Part shown: positions 17,054 through 25,811 of the stretch, piece after piece | How the letters are laid out: each line of letters starts with the position of its first letter | How positions within the stretch are numbered: the stretch's first letter is position 1 | NCBI GenBank assembly: GCA_903867285.1 | Contig: CAIPQX010000007.1 | Span: forward strand, 1 to 46,247 | Reading direction: 5' to 3' | Length of the DNA stretch: 46,247 bases | Source: an uncultured Actinomycetes bacterium | GTDB lineage: Bacteria; Actinomycetota; Actinomycetes; Nanopelagicales; Nanopelagicaceae | The notes under the pieces: generated by a model | The model's database searches: none | What the model was told of the DNA's origin: nothing | The model's input: only the letters and a program-made list of their open reading frames with translations | Program-made: the position numbers and the translations under genes

Positions 17054-18156
17054 TGGTTCAATCACAATGGCCGTATTGGTTACCGCTCCGCAGCGACCTA
17101 CGTAATATCTCGCCCTATGGTGCTCCACAGATTGAGGGCGTCGTTGCGCTTAACACAAACGAGAACCCTTTCCCCCTTCCCATTGAAGTAGTGGAAGTTA
17201 TGTCCGCAAGAATCACCGAGGTGATTGCAAACCTCAATCGATATCCAGATCGCGATGCGCATGCCTTACGCCAGAAGTTGGCTCACTACATCACGCAGAG
17301 CGCTGGCGTTGAAGTAAGTGAAGAGAATATCTGGGCGGCAAATGGTTCCAATGAAATATTGCAAACTCTTTTTTTGGCGTGTGGGGGAGCGGATCACCTT
17401 GCTCTGGGGTTCGCGCCGTCTTATTCCATCTACCCACTTATTGCACAAATTACCAAGACTCCCTGGTTCGCAGGAAGTAGAGATGCAGATTTTGGAATTG
17501 ATATTGCCAAGGCAAAGAAACTGATTCGCGAGAAATCTCCCCACTTGGTCTTCGTTGCGACTCCCAATAACCCATCGGGAACTGCAACTTCGATAGCAGA
17601 CCTTAAGGAACTTGCAGAGGCGACCGGCTCGGTCGGTGGGCTATTTATTGTGGATGAGGCTTACGCAGAATTTTCCGATCAACCTTCCGCGGTGACCCTT
17701 CTGGCTGATTTTCCCCATGTGGTCGTCGTACGGACAATGAGTAAGGCCTTCGCCTTTGCCGGTGCGCGCACCGGATATCTCATTGCGAAACCCGCCGTTG
17801 TTCACGCCGCCCTGATTACGCGATTGCCATATCACCTCAGCGCGTTGACTCAGGCGGCAGCCGAGACAGCGTTGGAGTTCGCGCCAGTCATGCAATCAGA
17901 GATCGAACTATTGATTGCCGAACGAGAGCGCGTAGCCAGCGCCCTCGCCGAGGCCGGATATCGCGTACATCCAAGTTCTGCCAATTTCCTTCTCTTCACA
18001 GGATTTTCCGGAGAGGCGAGCGCGCTATGGCAGGCCTTCCTCGACCGTGGAATTCTGATTCGAGATATTGGACTGCGCGGATTTTTACGCGTGACCATAG
18101 GTACCCCTGCAGAAAATGAGCAATTCATCGCGGCGCTCCGCGAAATTACGGAATAA
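17053..18156 (+). CDS. hisC: Histidinol-phosphate aminotransferase HisC
   Basis: PLP enzyme converting imidazole-acetol phosphate to histidinol phosphate with glutamate as donor. It has 367 residues of the class I/II aminotransferase fold. Motifs include LNTNENPFPLP at the N terminus, ATPNNPSGT, DEAYAEF and the PLP lysine K231 in TMSKAFAFAG. Two arginines of the substrate and PLP site lie in GARTGYL and GFLRVTIG. It shares one base with the hisD stop and is followed by a 27-base gap with a good ribosome site for hisB. Confidence 0.95.
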   Translation: MVQSQWPYWLPLRSDLRNISPYGAPQIEGVVALNTNENPFPLPIEVVEVMSARITEVIANLNRYPDRDAHALRQKLAHYITQSAGVEVSEENIWAANGSNEILQTLFLACGGADHLALGFAPSYSIYPLIAQITKTPWFAGSRDADFGIDIAKAKKLIREKSPHLVFVATPNNPSGTATSIADLKELAEATGSVGGLFIVDEAYAEFSDQPSAVTLLADFPHVVVVRTMSKAFAFAGARTGYLIAKPAVVHAALITRLPYHLSALTQAAAETALEFAPVMQSEIELLIAERERVASALAEAGYRVHPSSANFLLFTGFSGEASALWQAFLDRGILIRDIGLRGFLRVTIGTPAENEQFIAALREITE

Positions 18157-18183
18157 TTCCCCCTCTACCGAAGGAAGACGCAC

Positions 18184-18777
18184 ATGACCGCACCTCGCAT
18201 TGCGACCGTTAAACGCCAGACCAAAGAGTCTGATGTCTTTGTGCAATTAAATCTTGATGGTTCGGGCCTCATCGATATCCAGACCGGAGTTCCCTTCTTC
18301 GAACACATGCTCTCGCAGCTCGGCAAGCATGCTGGTTTTGATCTCACCGTGAAGACAATTGGTGATGTCGATGTCGATTCGCATCACACCGTCGAAGATA
18401 CTTCGCTCGCCTTCGGTCAAGCCTTGCGCGAGGCGCTAGGAGATAAAGCCGGAATCCGTCGCTTCGGCGATGCGATGGTCCCGCTTGATGAAGTTCTGGT
18501 GCAGGCCGCAGTAGATCTCTCTGGCCGTCCGTATCTGGTGCACCGCCAACCCGAGATAGTGGAGTTGATAGGTACATTTGATACAACACTAGGGCGTCAT
18601 ATCTGGGAGTCGATTGTCGCTGAAGCGCGCATCGCATTGCATATTCGGGTACTCGAAGGTCGAAATGCTCATCACGTATTCGAAGCGCAATTCAAGGCCG
18701 TTGCTCGCGCGCTGCGCGATGCCGTTGCCATCGATGGTCGCACAACTGGCATCCCGTCCACAAAGGGCACTCTTTGA
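18184..18777 (+). CDS. hisB: Imidazoleglycerol-phosphate dehydratase HisB
   Basis: Manganese-dependent dehydratase of histidine synthesis. The 197-residue, monofunctional form (no phosphatase domain) is the actinobacterial type. Metal-ligand motifs are clear in both halves: HHTVED (67-72) and HHVFEAQFKA near the C terminus, with FEHMLSQLGKHAG at 39-51. GAAGGA lies just upstream of the ATG. The stop overlaps the TTG start of hisH by four bases. Confidence 0.97.
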   Translation: MTAPRIATVKRQTKESDVFVQLNLDGSGLIDIQTGVPFFEHMLSQLGKHAGFDLTVKTIGDVDVDSHHTVEDTSLAFGQALREALGDKAGIRRFGDAMVPLDEVLVQAAVDLSGRPYLVHRQPEIVELIGTFDTTLGRHIWESIVAEARIALHIRVLEGRNAHHVFEAQFKAVARALRDAVAIDGRTTGIPSTKGTL

Positions 18778-19370
18778 TCGCAATTCTGGATTATGGTTCT
18801 GGAAATCTCAGATCGGCGCAGCGAGCATTCGCTCTGACGGGGCACGAGACGATCGTTACCTCAGATCCAAATATTTGTCTCGCAAGTGAGGGTTTAGTTG
18901 TCCCCGGAGTTGGTGCTTACGGTGCGTGCATGGAGCAATTAGTTGCCACGGGTGGTCGTGCGATTATTGACGCTCGAGTAGCTGCACAAAAACCGATGAT
19001 TGGAATCTGTGTTGGTATGCAGATTCTTTTTACTAACGGTACCGAAAAGGGCGGCCACGATGGTGTCGGAATTTTCGCCGGCGCGGTCAGCCAGATTGAT
19101 GCCCCGATCTTGCCTCACATTGGATGGAACAATGTGCGCTCGGAAATTTCCTCAATTCTTCTCCAGGGGTTGCAGGACGAATCCTTTTACTTCGTCCACT
19201 CCTTTGCAGCGAAGAGCGCTGTTGCGGATGCAAGTAATAGTTGGTGTACCTATGGCGAAGAATTCCTCGCTGCAGTGGAGCGCGGTCCCGTGAGCGCAGT
19301 GCAATTCCATCCCGAGAAGAGCGGCGCTGCCGGAGCGCGACTTATATCTAATTGGGCGGAGACCCTATGA
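18774..19370 (+). CDS. hisH: Imidazole glycerol phosphate synthase glutaminase subunit HisH
   Basis: Class I glutamine amidotransferase that supplies ammonia to HisF through the HisF barrel. The 198 residues carry the triad C79 (GICVGMQ), H179 and E181 (QFHPEKSG), and the oxyanion region PGVGAYG. The start is TTG inside TTGA, overlapping the hisB stop, which means translational coupling is likely. The partner hisF lies one gene downstream. Confidence 0.95.
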   Translation: MIAILDYGSGNLRSAQRAFALTGHETIVTSDPNICLASEGLVVPGVGAYGACMEQLVATGGRAIIDARVAAQKPMIGICVGMQILFTNGTEKGGHDGVGIFAGAVSQIDAPILPHIGWNNVRSEISSILLQGLQDESFYFVHSFAAKSAVADASNSWCTYGEEFLAAVERGPVSAVQFHPEKSGAAGARLISNWAETL

Positions 19371-20095
19371 TCAAGAAATTGGAATTGCTGCCTGCCATTG
19401 ATGTAAAAGATGGCCTAGCCGTGCGATTGGTACAGGGTGAATTATCTGCGACGAGCAAGTACGGAGCACCTTTAGAAGTTGCAGCAGAATTTGTGACAGC
19501 AGGAGCCGAGTGGATACATCTCGTTGATTTAGATGCAGCATTTGGAACTGGAAGTAATGCTGCTCTACTAGAGAGCGTTATTAAGAGCGTGGATCTCAAG
19601 GTTGAACTCTCTGGTGGCATTAGGGATGACGAATCCCTGCGCCGAGCGCTGGCGACGGGATGTACTCGCGTAAACCTCGGAACCGCAGCTCTGGAAAATC
19701 CCGATTGGACCGCAAAAGTTATTGCGGAATTTGGGGATCGCATAGCCGTTGGTCTTGATGTGCGCGGCCATACCCTCGCCGCACGCGGTTGGACGCAGGA
19801 AGGTGGAGATCTCTTTGAAACTCTCGAACGCTTAGAGCGTGATGGTTGCTCGAGGTACATCGTGACCGATGTCGCCAAGGATGGAACGCTCCAGGGTCCA
19901 AATCTCGAACTGCTCCGCGAAGTCTGCGCCGCGACCAAGAAACCCGTTGTCGCCAGCGGAGGAGTTTCAAGTTTGGAAGATCTCATTGCAATACGTGCAC
20001 TTACTACGATCGGTGTTGAAGGAGCGATTGTGGGTAAAGCTCTTTACGCTGGTGCGTTCTCCTTGCCGCAGGCGCTAGAGGTCGCGAGTCAATGA
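19367..20095 (+). CDS. priA: Phosphoribosyl isomerase PriA (bifunctional HisA/TrpF)
   Basis: TIM-barrel isomerase that in actinobacteria usually serves both histidine (ProFAR) and tryptophan (PRA) synthesis. From ATG 19367 it has 242 residues. The catalytic aspartates are D12 (PAIDVKDG) and D172 (DVAKDGT). R140 and W142 in ARGWTQEGGDL match the residues tied to dual specificity in Mycobacterium PriA (R143, W145). No trpF lies among the trp genes downstream, which supports dual use. The upstream in-frame TTG at 19352 is less likely because ATG 19367 forms the ATGA overlap with hisH seen throughout this block. Confidence 0.93.
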   Translation: MIKKLELLPAIDVKDGLAVRLVQGELSATSKYGAPLEVAAEFVTAGAEWIHLVDLDAAFGTGSNAALLESVIKSVDLKVELSGGIRDDESLRRALATGCTRVNLGTAALENPDWTAKVIAEFGDRIAVGLDVRGHTLAARGWTQEGGDLFETLERLERDGCSRYIVTDVAKDGTLQGPNLELLREVCAATKKPVVASGGVSSLEDLIAIRALTTIGVEGAIVGKALYAGAFSLPQALEVASQ

Positions 20096-20853
20096 CGCTT
20101 TCGAAGCGCGTAATTCCCTGTCTAGATGTCGCGGCCGGACGCGTGGTGAAAGGCGTCAATTTCCAAAATCTCGTTGATGCCGGCGATCCCGTTGAGTTAG
20201 CGAAGATTTATGGCGACGCCGGAGCCGATGAACTCACCTTCTTAGATATTTCTGCATCTGTCGAGGATCGTTCGACAACGCTAGAGATGGTTTCGCGGAC
20301 CGCCGAACAAGTCTTCATTCCATTGACAGTAGGTGGCGGGATTCGCGAAGTTGCAGATGTCGATCGCCTATTGCGCGCCGGCGCCGATAAAGTCGGAGTC
20401 AATACCGCAGCAATTGCCCGCCCCGAATTGATCAATGAGATCGCAGATAGATTCGGAAATCAGGTCTTGGTTCTCTCGGTGGATGCTCGCCGCGGATCAA
20501 CCCTGTCGGGATTTGAAGTAACAACCCATGGCGGACGCACTGGTACTGGGATCGATGCCTTCACTTGGATTGAAGAGGCAAGCGCCCGAGGTATTGGAGA
20601 AATTCTGCTCAACTCCATGGATGCCGATGGCACTCGGGCTGGTTACGACACCGAGATGATTCGCCAAGTGCGCGAGATAACTCATGTGCCATTGATCGCG
20701 AGTGGCGGAGCGGGCAAATTAGCAGATTTTTCTGCGGCCTTGGCGGCTGGCGCAGATGCCCTGCTGGCAGCGAGCGTCTTTCACTTTCAGACCTTTACGA
20801 TAGGTGAGGTTAAGGCAGATCTCGCTCGTCATGGATATTCGGTACGCCTTTAG
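20092..20853 (+). CDS. hisF: Imidazole glycerol phosphate synthase cyclase subunit HisF
   Basis: TIM-barrel cyclase that uses ammonia from HisH to form imidazole glycerol phosphate and AICAR. The 253 residues contain catalytic aspartates D12 (IPCLDVAAGRVVKG) and D131 (LSVDARRG), phosphate-binding GGGIRE and the C-terminal IASGGAGKL. The ATG overlaps the priA stop as ATGA. A 24-base gap follows before hisI. Confidence 0.97.
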   Translation: MTLSKRVIPCLDVAAGRVVKGVNFQNLVDAGDPVELAKIYGDAGADELTFLDISASVEDRSTTLEMVSRTAEQVFIPLTVGGGIREVADVDRLLRAGADKVGVNTAAIARPELINEIADRFGNQVLVLSVDARRGSTLSGFEVTTHGGRTGTGIDAFTWIEEASARGIGEILLNSMDADGTRAGYDTEMIRQVREITHVPLIASGGAGKLADFSAALAAGADALLAASVFHFQTFTIGEVKADLARHGYSVRL

Positions 20854-20877
20854 TAGGGGTTAAGGCAGAATAGGCGC

Positions 20878-21213
20878 GTGGATATCCCAGTTGAAGTCGC
20901 GGCACGGTTCTCCGAGGGGACGTTGGTTGCAGCGATTGCCCAAGATGTCACAAATGGAGAAGTGTTAATGATGGCGTGGATGAATGAGGATGCGCTCCAG
21001 CAAACGCTTTCCACGGGAAAGGTCACCTATTGGAGTCGTAGTCGAAACCAACTCTGGACCAAAGGCGAGAGCTCGGGTCATACTCAAAAATTAATTAGCG
21101 CTAGTTATGATTGCGATGGAGATGCGTTGTTGCTTCAAGTCGAACAAACTGGTGCCGCCTGCCATACGGGTGAGCGCAATTGTTTCTTCCGCGAGATCGA
21201 AGTTACACAATGA
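20878..21213 (+). CDS. hisI: Phosphoribosyl-AMP cyclohydrolase HisI
   Basis: Zinc enzyme opening the adenine ring of PR-AMP, the third step of histidine synthesis. At 111 residues it is the stand-alone cyclohydrolase without a fused HisE. Metal-binding residues are visible: C79, D80 and D82 in CDGDALL, C95-H96 and C102 in ACHTGERNCF. The GTG start has only a weak ribosome site; CAGAAT sits six bases before it and could be a weak internal promoter. The stop overlaps trpE as ATGA, joining the his and trp genes directly. Confidence 0.95.
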   Translation: MDIPVEVAARFSEGTLVAAIAQDVTNGEVLMMAWMNEDALQQTLSTGKVTYWSRSRNQLWTKGESSGHTQKLISASYDCDGDALLLQVEQTGAACHTGERNCFFREIEVTQ

Positions 21214-22709
21214 CTCTGCGTGCAATGACGCTGGAAGAGTTTCGCGCGTATGCTGCCGAGTTCAATGTCATTCCAGTTTCGCGTCGCTACTTAGCCGATA
21301 GTCAGACCCCACTTTCGCTTTATAAGAAGTTGGCAGCAGATCGCGCCGGCACTTTTCTTCTGGAATCAGCCGAGCACGGTGGAGTCTGGTCCCGTTATTC
21401 ATTTATCGGAATTAAAAGCGTTGCGACCCTCACGGAGAAGGATGGGAAAGCGAAGTGGATTGGCAGCGCTCCTGCTGGAGCACCAACGGATATTGATCCG
21501 TTAGAGGCGCTTAAAATTACCGCGAAACATCTGCGCTCACCTCATATTCCACACCTCCCTCCCTTGACCGGTGGGTTGGTCGGCTATGCCAGTTATGAAA
21601 TTGTGCGTCGCCTGGAACGCTTGCCCGCACTTGCACACGATGATCTGCACATCCCTGAAATTGCGTTTATGTTGACCTCTGATCTTGCGGTCTTTGACCA
21701 CTTTGATGGAACTCTGACCTTGATCGCCAATGCCATCAATTGGGATGGAAGTTCTGAGCGCGTCGATGATGCTTACCACGATGCCATTGCTCGCCTGGAC
21801 GCTCTCGAGCTGCAATTGCAAACCCCGCACGACGGTGGAGTTAACTACCCACTCGTCGCGAAGAAGCCCACATATCACCGTGACATGAGTTCTGCGGATT
21901 ACCAAGCAAAGGTAGAAATTCTTAAGGAAGAGATCCGGGCGGGTGAGGCTTTTCAGGTAGTTCTCTCTCAAAGATTCGTCATGGATGCCACTGCTGATGC
22001 CTTTGAGATTTATCGCGCGCTACGCGCATCGAATCCCAGCCCTTACATGTATCTCTTTCGCTTCGCCGATGGACTTTCGGTAGTTGGTTCCAGCCCGGAG
22101 GCTTTAGTCAAAATTCACGGTAGCGATGTGATGATCCATCCCATCGCTGGGACTCGTCCCCGTTCCGCCGATCCGGAAATTGACCTGCGCTATGGCGTAG
22201 AACTATTGGCTGACCCTAAAGAGCGCGCCGAGCATCTCATGTTGGTCGATCTGGGGCGCAATGATCTGGGAAGAGTCTGTAAACCCGGCAGCGTCGAAGT
22301 TGTGGAATTTATGCAGGTCGAACGCTTCTCTCATGTGATGCACATCGTTTCAACTGTCACAGGTCAGTTGGCAGAAGATTCCAGCGCAGTTGAAGCTCTG
22401 CTCGCCGTCTTTCCCGCCGGCACGCTCTCGGGAGCACCCAAGCCGCGGGCGATGGAAATTATTGAAGAGAACGAACCGACTCGTCGCGGTATCTATGCCG
22501 GAACTATTGGCTACCTAGATTTCCGTGGAAATATCGATACCTGTATTGCAATTCGTACCGCTGTGTTGAAAGACGGCAAGGCTTATGTACAGGCCGGGGC
22601 TGGAATTGTTGCGGACTCGGTTCCGCTCACCGAAGATCAAGAGTGCGAAAATAAGGCCGCCGCCGTTCTCGGCGCAATTGCTACCGCCAATGAAATGCGA
22701 TCGCTCTAA
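21210..22709 (+). CDS. trpE: Anthranilate synthase component I TrpE
   Basis: Chorismate-using enzyme that makes anthranilate with ammonia from TrpG, which is not in this window. From ATG 21210 it has 499 residues. The N-terminal regulatory part includes LLESAEHGGVWSRYSFIG, typical of Trp feedback-sensitive enzymes. The catalytic part shows HPIAGTRPR, DLGRNDLGRVC and PAGTLSGAPKPRAMEI, then YLDFRGNIDTCIAIRT. A longer frame begins at 21180, but the ATGA overlap with hisI and homologue-like N terminus favour 21210. The next small ORF begins directly after the stop. Confidence 0.96.
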   Translation: MTLRAMTLEEFRAYAAEFNVIPVSRRYLADSQTPLSLYKKLAADRAGTFLLESAEHGGVWSRYSFIGIKSVATLTEKDGKAKWIGSAPAGAPTDIDPLEALKITAKHLRSPHIPHLPPLTGGLVGYASYEIVRRLERLPALAHDDLHIPEIAFMLTSDLAVFDHFDGTLTLIANAINWDGSSERVDDAYHDAIARLDALELQLQTPHDGGVNYPLVAKKPTYHRDMSSADYQAKVEILKEEIRAGEAFQVVLSQRFVMDATADAFEIYRALRASNPSPYMYLFRFADGLSVVGSSPEALVKIHGSDVMIHPIAGTRPRSADPEIDLRYGVELLADPKERAEHLMLVDLGRNDLGRVCKPGSVEVVEFMQVERFSHVMHIVSTVTGQLAEDSSAVEALLAVFPAGTLSGAPKPRAMEIIEENEPTRRGIYAGTIGYLDFRGNIDTCIAIRTAVLKDGKAYVQAGAGIVADSVPLTEDQECENKAAAVLGAIATANEMRSL

Positions 22710-22865
22710 ATGCTGATTGTTAAGTTAGCGATAGTCGCAGGTCTGCTAGTCCTCTTTATCTATCTCGCCATTCGAATGGCTCGGCGCGGGATATCCAAGC
22801 GCTATGAACCTCGCGCCACGACTCCATGGAACTCTCTTAACGAGGGGGAGGACCCATCGGTATGA
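22710..22865 (+). CDS. 51-residue single-pass membrane protein between trpE and trpC
   Basis: A small ORF starts with ATG immediately after the trpE stop (TAAATG) and ends in an ATGA overlap with trpC, exactly the coupling seen between the enzymes around it. Its product has one hydrophobic span (about residues 3-22, LAIVAGLLVLFIYLAIRMA), then a basic stretch RRGISKRYEPR and a tail TPWNSLNEGEDPSV. Many actinobacteria have a larger Trp-associated membrane protein and a tiny companion in this slot; this may be a reduced equivalent, which is inference. No function can be assigned. It could help membrane association of Trp enzymes or be a coupling peptide. Confidence 0.7.
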   Translation: MLIVKLAIVAGLLVLFIYLAIRMARRGISKRYEPRATTPWNSLNEGEDPSV

Positions 22866-23635
22866 GTACCGTTTTGGATGCGATTGTCTCGGGAGTTCTA
22901 GAAGATTTGCAGGCGCGCGAGATTCCACTGAAGCAACTTCGTGAACAATTGGCGACCGCTCCACTCGTTCGCAACGCTTATGACGCACTCGCCAAACCTG
23001 GAATGCAGATCATCGCAGAGGTAAAGCGATCCTCGCCGAGCAAAGGCGCGCTGGCCGCAATCGGAGATCCTGCTGATCTCGCAGAGAGATATGAATCTGC
23101 TGGCGCTGCCGTAATAAGCGTGCTTACAGAGGGACGACGATTTGGTGGAAGCGCCGCCGATCTCTTGGCGGTGCGAAGTGCTGTCACCATTCCGGTGCTA
23201 CGCAAGGATTTCATTGTCACCGAATACCAAGTAATAGAGACTCGCGCCCTCGGAGCCGACCTCTTACTTTTAATTGTGGCAGCGCTTGATGATAGCCAGT
23301 TGCGAGATTTTCAAGCCCTGGGCCAAGAACTAGGATTGAGTGTTCTGGTGGAAGTTCACGATGAGGCCGAACTCGATCGGGCAGTTGCATTGAACGCCCA
23401 AATAATTGGCGTCAATGCCCGCAACCTCAAGACGCTAGAAATTCATGAAGAGGCATTTGCTCGGCTACTTCCACTCATTCCCAGCGATCGAATCAGAGTT
23501 GCAGAATCTGGGATATCAACTCGAGAGCAAGTGGAGGCAGCGGAGAGAGCTGGCGCAAAGGCGATACTGGTCGGCGAAACCTTGGTGCGCGCGGGTGACC
23601 CATCCCTCGCAATTTCAACACTCCTCGGCAGATAG
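22862..23635 (+). CDS. trpC: Indole-3-glycerol phosphate synthase TrpC
   Basis: TIM-barrel enzyme that cyclises CdRP to indole-3-glycerol phosphate. The 257-residue, monofunctional protein (no TrpF fusion) contains IIAEVKRSSPSKG with E53 and the substrate lysine K55, LRKDFIV, and VNARNLKTLE with AESGIS in the second half. Separation from TrpF is consistent with PriA doing that step. The start overlaps the small upstream ORF by four bases. Confidence 0.96.
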   Translation: MSTVLDAIVSGVLEDLQAREIPLKQLREQLATAPLVRNAYDALAKPGMQIIAEVKRSSPSKGALAAIGDPADLAERYESAGAAVISVLTEGRRFGGSAADLLAVRSAVTIPVLRKDFIVTEYQVIETRALGADLLLLIVAALDDSQLRDFQALGQELGLSVLVEVHDEAELDRAVALNAQIIGVNARNLKTLEIHEEAFARLLPLIPSDRIRVAESGISTREQVEAAERAGAKAILVGETLVRAGDPSLAISTLLGR

Positions 23636-23655
23636 CCTGCTGGTACCGTTCGCAG

Positions 23656-24855
23656 ATGAGCTTTGCAGTCGATTCCCACATTATTGGACATTTTGGACCT
23701 TATGGTGGGCGTTTCGTACCGGAAGCGTTGATCGGTGCGCTCGATGAATTGGCACTTGCCCATGAAGTTGCCCTGAAGGATCCGATCTTTCAAGCCGAAC
23801 TTGCAGAGCTGCACCGCACTTACACAGGTCGCCCCAGCATCATTACTGAGGTCAAGAGATTTGCCGAACATGCCGGTGGTGCTCGCATCCTCCTCAAGCG
23901 CGAAGATTTGAACCATACCGGAAGCCACAAGATCAACAATGTTCTGGGTCAAGCTCTCCTCACTAAGCGCATGGGTAAGAAACGCATCATCGCCGAAACG
24001 GGCGCTGGCCAACACGGAGTAGCGGCTGCTACAGCTGCCGCGCTGATGGGTCTTGAATGCGTTGTTTACATGGGCGAAGAAGATACAAAGCGGCAGTCGC
24101 TCAACGTGGCTCGCATGAAATTGCTCGGAGCCGAAGTAATCCCGGTAACCCAGGGAAGTAAGACACTTAAAGATGCCATTAACGAAGCGATGCGCGATTG
24201 GGTCACCAACGTTGATACCACTCATTACATGTTAGGTACCGTCGCAGGCCCGCATCCATTTCCAACGATGGTTCGCGATTTCCATCGCGTCATTGGCGTC
24301 GAAGCGCGCGAGCAATGTTTGGAGTTAATGGGTCGTCTCCCTGATGCGATTCTCGCCTGCATTGGTGGGGGATCAAACGCGATCGGGATTTTCCATCCCT
24401 TCTTGGATGACGTAAATGTCAGATTGATCGGACTTGAGGCGGGTGGATCAGGAATCGAATCTGGGTTGCACGCTGCGACGATTAGCGGCGGTTCACCGGG
24501 AGTTCTGCATGGAACTCGCTCATATGTATTGCAGGATGCCAATGGACAGACCGTGGAATCACACTCAATCTCAGCGGGGTTAGATTATCCAGGAGTCGGT
24601 CCCGAGCATGCTTATCTCAACGATATTGGACGCGCGGAATATCGTGCCATCACAGATGCGCAAGCGATGGAAGCATTCGCACTACTGTGCAAGACAGAGG
24701 GAATCATTCCTGCGATTGAGAGCGCACATGCACTTGCTGGCGCGATGCAAATTGGCAAAGAACTTGGATCTGAAGCGGTGCTGCTGGTAAATCTTTCTGG
24801 TCGTGGAGATAAAGATGTGCAAACGGCGGCCGACTACTTTGGAATTCCGTTGTAA
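23656..24855 (+). CDS. trpB: Tryptophan synthase beta subunit TrpB
   Basis: PLP enzyme joining indole and serine to give tryptophan. The 399 residues include FGPYGGRFVPEALI, the PLP lysine K92 in GSHKINN, ETGAGQHG and the phosphate loop CIGGGSNAIG. The start is 20 bases after trpC. TACCGT stands six bases before the ATG, so an internal leaderless promoter is conceivable but weakly supported. The stop overlaps trpA by one base (TAATG). Confidence 0.98.
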   Translation: MSFAVDSHIIGHFGPYGGRFVPEALIGALDELALAHEVALKDPIFQAELAELHRTYTGRPSIITEVKRFAEHAGGARILLKREDLNHTGSHKINNVLGQALLTKRMGKKRIIAETGAGQHGVAAATAAALMGLECVVYMGEEDTKRQSLNVARMKLLGAEVIPVTQGSKTLKDAINEAMRDWVTNVDTTHYMLGTVAGPHPFPTMVRDFHRVIGVEAREQCLELMGRLPDAILACIGGGSNAIGIFHPFLDDVNVRLIGLEAGGSGIESGLHAATISGGSPGVLHGTRSYVLQDANGQTVESHSISAGLDYPGVGPEHAYLNDIGRAEYRAITDAQAMEAFALLCKTEGIIPAIESAHALAGAMQIGKELGSEAVLLVNLSGRGDKDVQTAADYFGIPL

Positions 24856-25652
24856 TGAGTACTCCACTCGACACCCTCTTTGTAAGAACGCGCTCCGAAA
24901 ATCGCGCTGCTCTCATCGGTTATCTTCCTGCGGGCTTTCCAACTCAGCAAGGCTGCATCGATGCGCTCACCGCAATGGTCGAAGGCGGAGTAGATGCCAT
25001 CGAAATTGGTTATCCCTATAGCGATCCCGTCATGGATGGTCCCGTAATTCAAGCGGCTGCCGACACCTCGCTTCGTAACGGAACCGGTGCAGCAGAAGTA
25101 ATGGCTACGCTGGCCGCCATTGCAAAGATCGCACCTACTGTTGTTATGACGTACTGGAATCCCATCGAAAAATATGGCGTCGATAAATTTCTCGCTGATA
25201 TCAAAGGTAATGGGGGATCGGGAGTCATTACCCCCGACCTAACGATCGAGGAATCTGATCCCTGGATTGCCGCATCAACTAGCCATGACACCAACCGTAT
25301 TTATGTTGTAGCTCCGAGTACTTTGGAGGAGCGCTTGAGGAAGGTAACGGCAGCGACTTCAGGCTTTGTATACGCCGCATCCTTGATGGGAGTCACGGGA
25401 ACTCGCACAACGGTTTCAAGCAGTGCGCGTGGACTTGTATCTCGACTTCGCGAAGTTACCGATCTCCCTATTGCTGTGGGCTTAGGCGTATCTACTCCTG
25501 AGCAAGCAAGCGAGGTCGCGCAATACGCGGATGGCGTGATTGTCGGTTCTGCTTTTATCCGCCTCCTTCAAGAGGCCCACAATCCGCAGGACGGTATAGC
25601 CAAGGTACGCGCACTCGCACAGGATCTGGCGAAGGGATTGCAACGTTCTTGA
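24855..25652 (+). CDS. trpA: Tryptophan synthase alpha subunit TrpA
   Basis: Cleaves indole-3-glycerol phosphate and channels indole to TrpB. The 265 residues hold the catalytic pair E50 (IEIGYPYSDP) and D61 (MDGPVIQ), plus the C-terminal phosphate region AVGLGVSTPEQ and DGVIVGSAFI. It shares one base with trpB. It closes the his-trp block; a 159-base gap follows. Confidence 0.97.
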   Translation: MSTPLDTLFVRTRSENRAALIGYLPAGFPTQQGCIDALTAMVEGGVDAIEIGYPYSDPVMDGPVIQAAADTSLRNGTGAAEVMATLAAIAKIAPTVVMTYWNPIEKYGVDKFLADIKGNGGSGVITPDLTIEESDPWIAASTSHDTNRIYVVAPSTLEERLRKVTAATSGFVYAASLMGVTGTRTTVSSSARGLVSRLREVTDLPIAVGLGVSTPEQASEVAQYADGVIVGSAFIRLLQEAHNPQDGIAKVRALAQDLAKGLQRS

Positions 25653-25671
25653 GCAAACCTTTCTTGGCGGT

Positions 25672-25692
25672 CCTAAGAGTCTCACTCTCAGG
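25672..25692 (+). terminator. Weak hairpin downstream of trpA
   Basis: CCTAAGAG and CTCTCAGG pair with one A-C mismatch across a 5-base loop, about 20 bases after the trpA stop. There is no T tract. It could mark the 3' end of the his-trp message, but the evidence is thin. The rest of the 159-base gap shows a strong GAGGAG ribosome site for the next gene and no clear promoter. Confidence 0.25.
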
Positions 25693-25811
25693 AACAATCA
25701 AGGTTGCGTGCGACCAAAGGCCAGCGATTAACAGGTAACATTGGGCCTTGTCGATTAAATAGTAGATTTAAGATTGCTCATCGAGATATCGAGTTATGAG
25801 GAGAAGAGAAG

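Noticed and set aside
23443..24225. 260-codon open frame on the - strand across trpC and trpB
   Set aside because: Both + strand genes are unmistakable enzymes with intact motifs; the antisense translation resembles no known family and has no ribosome site.
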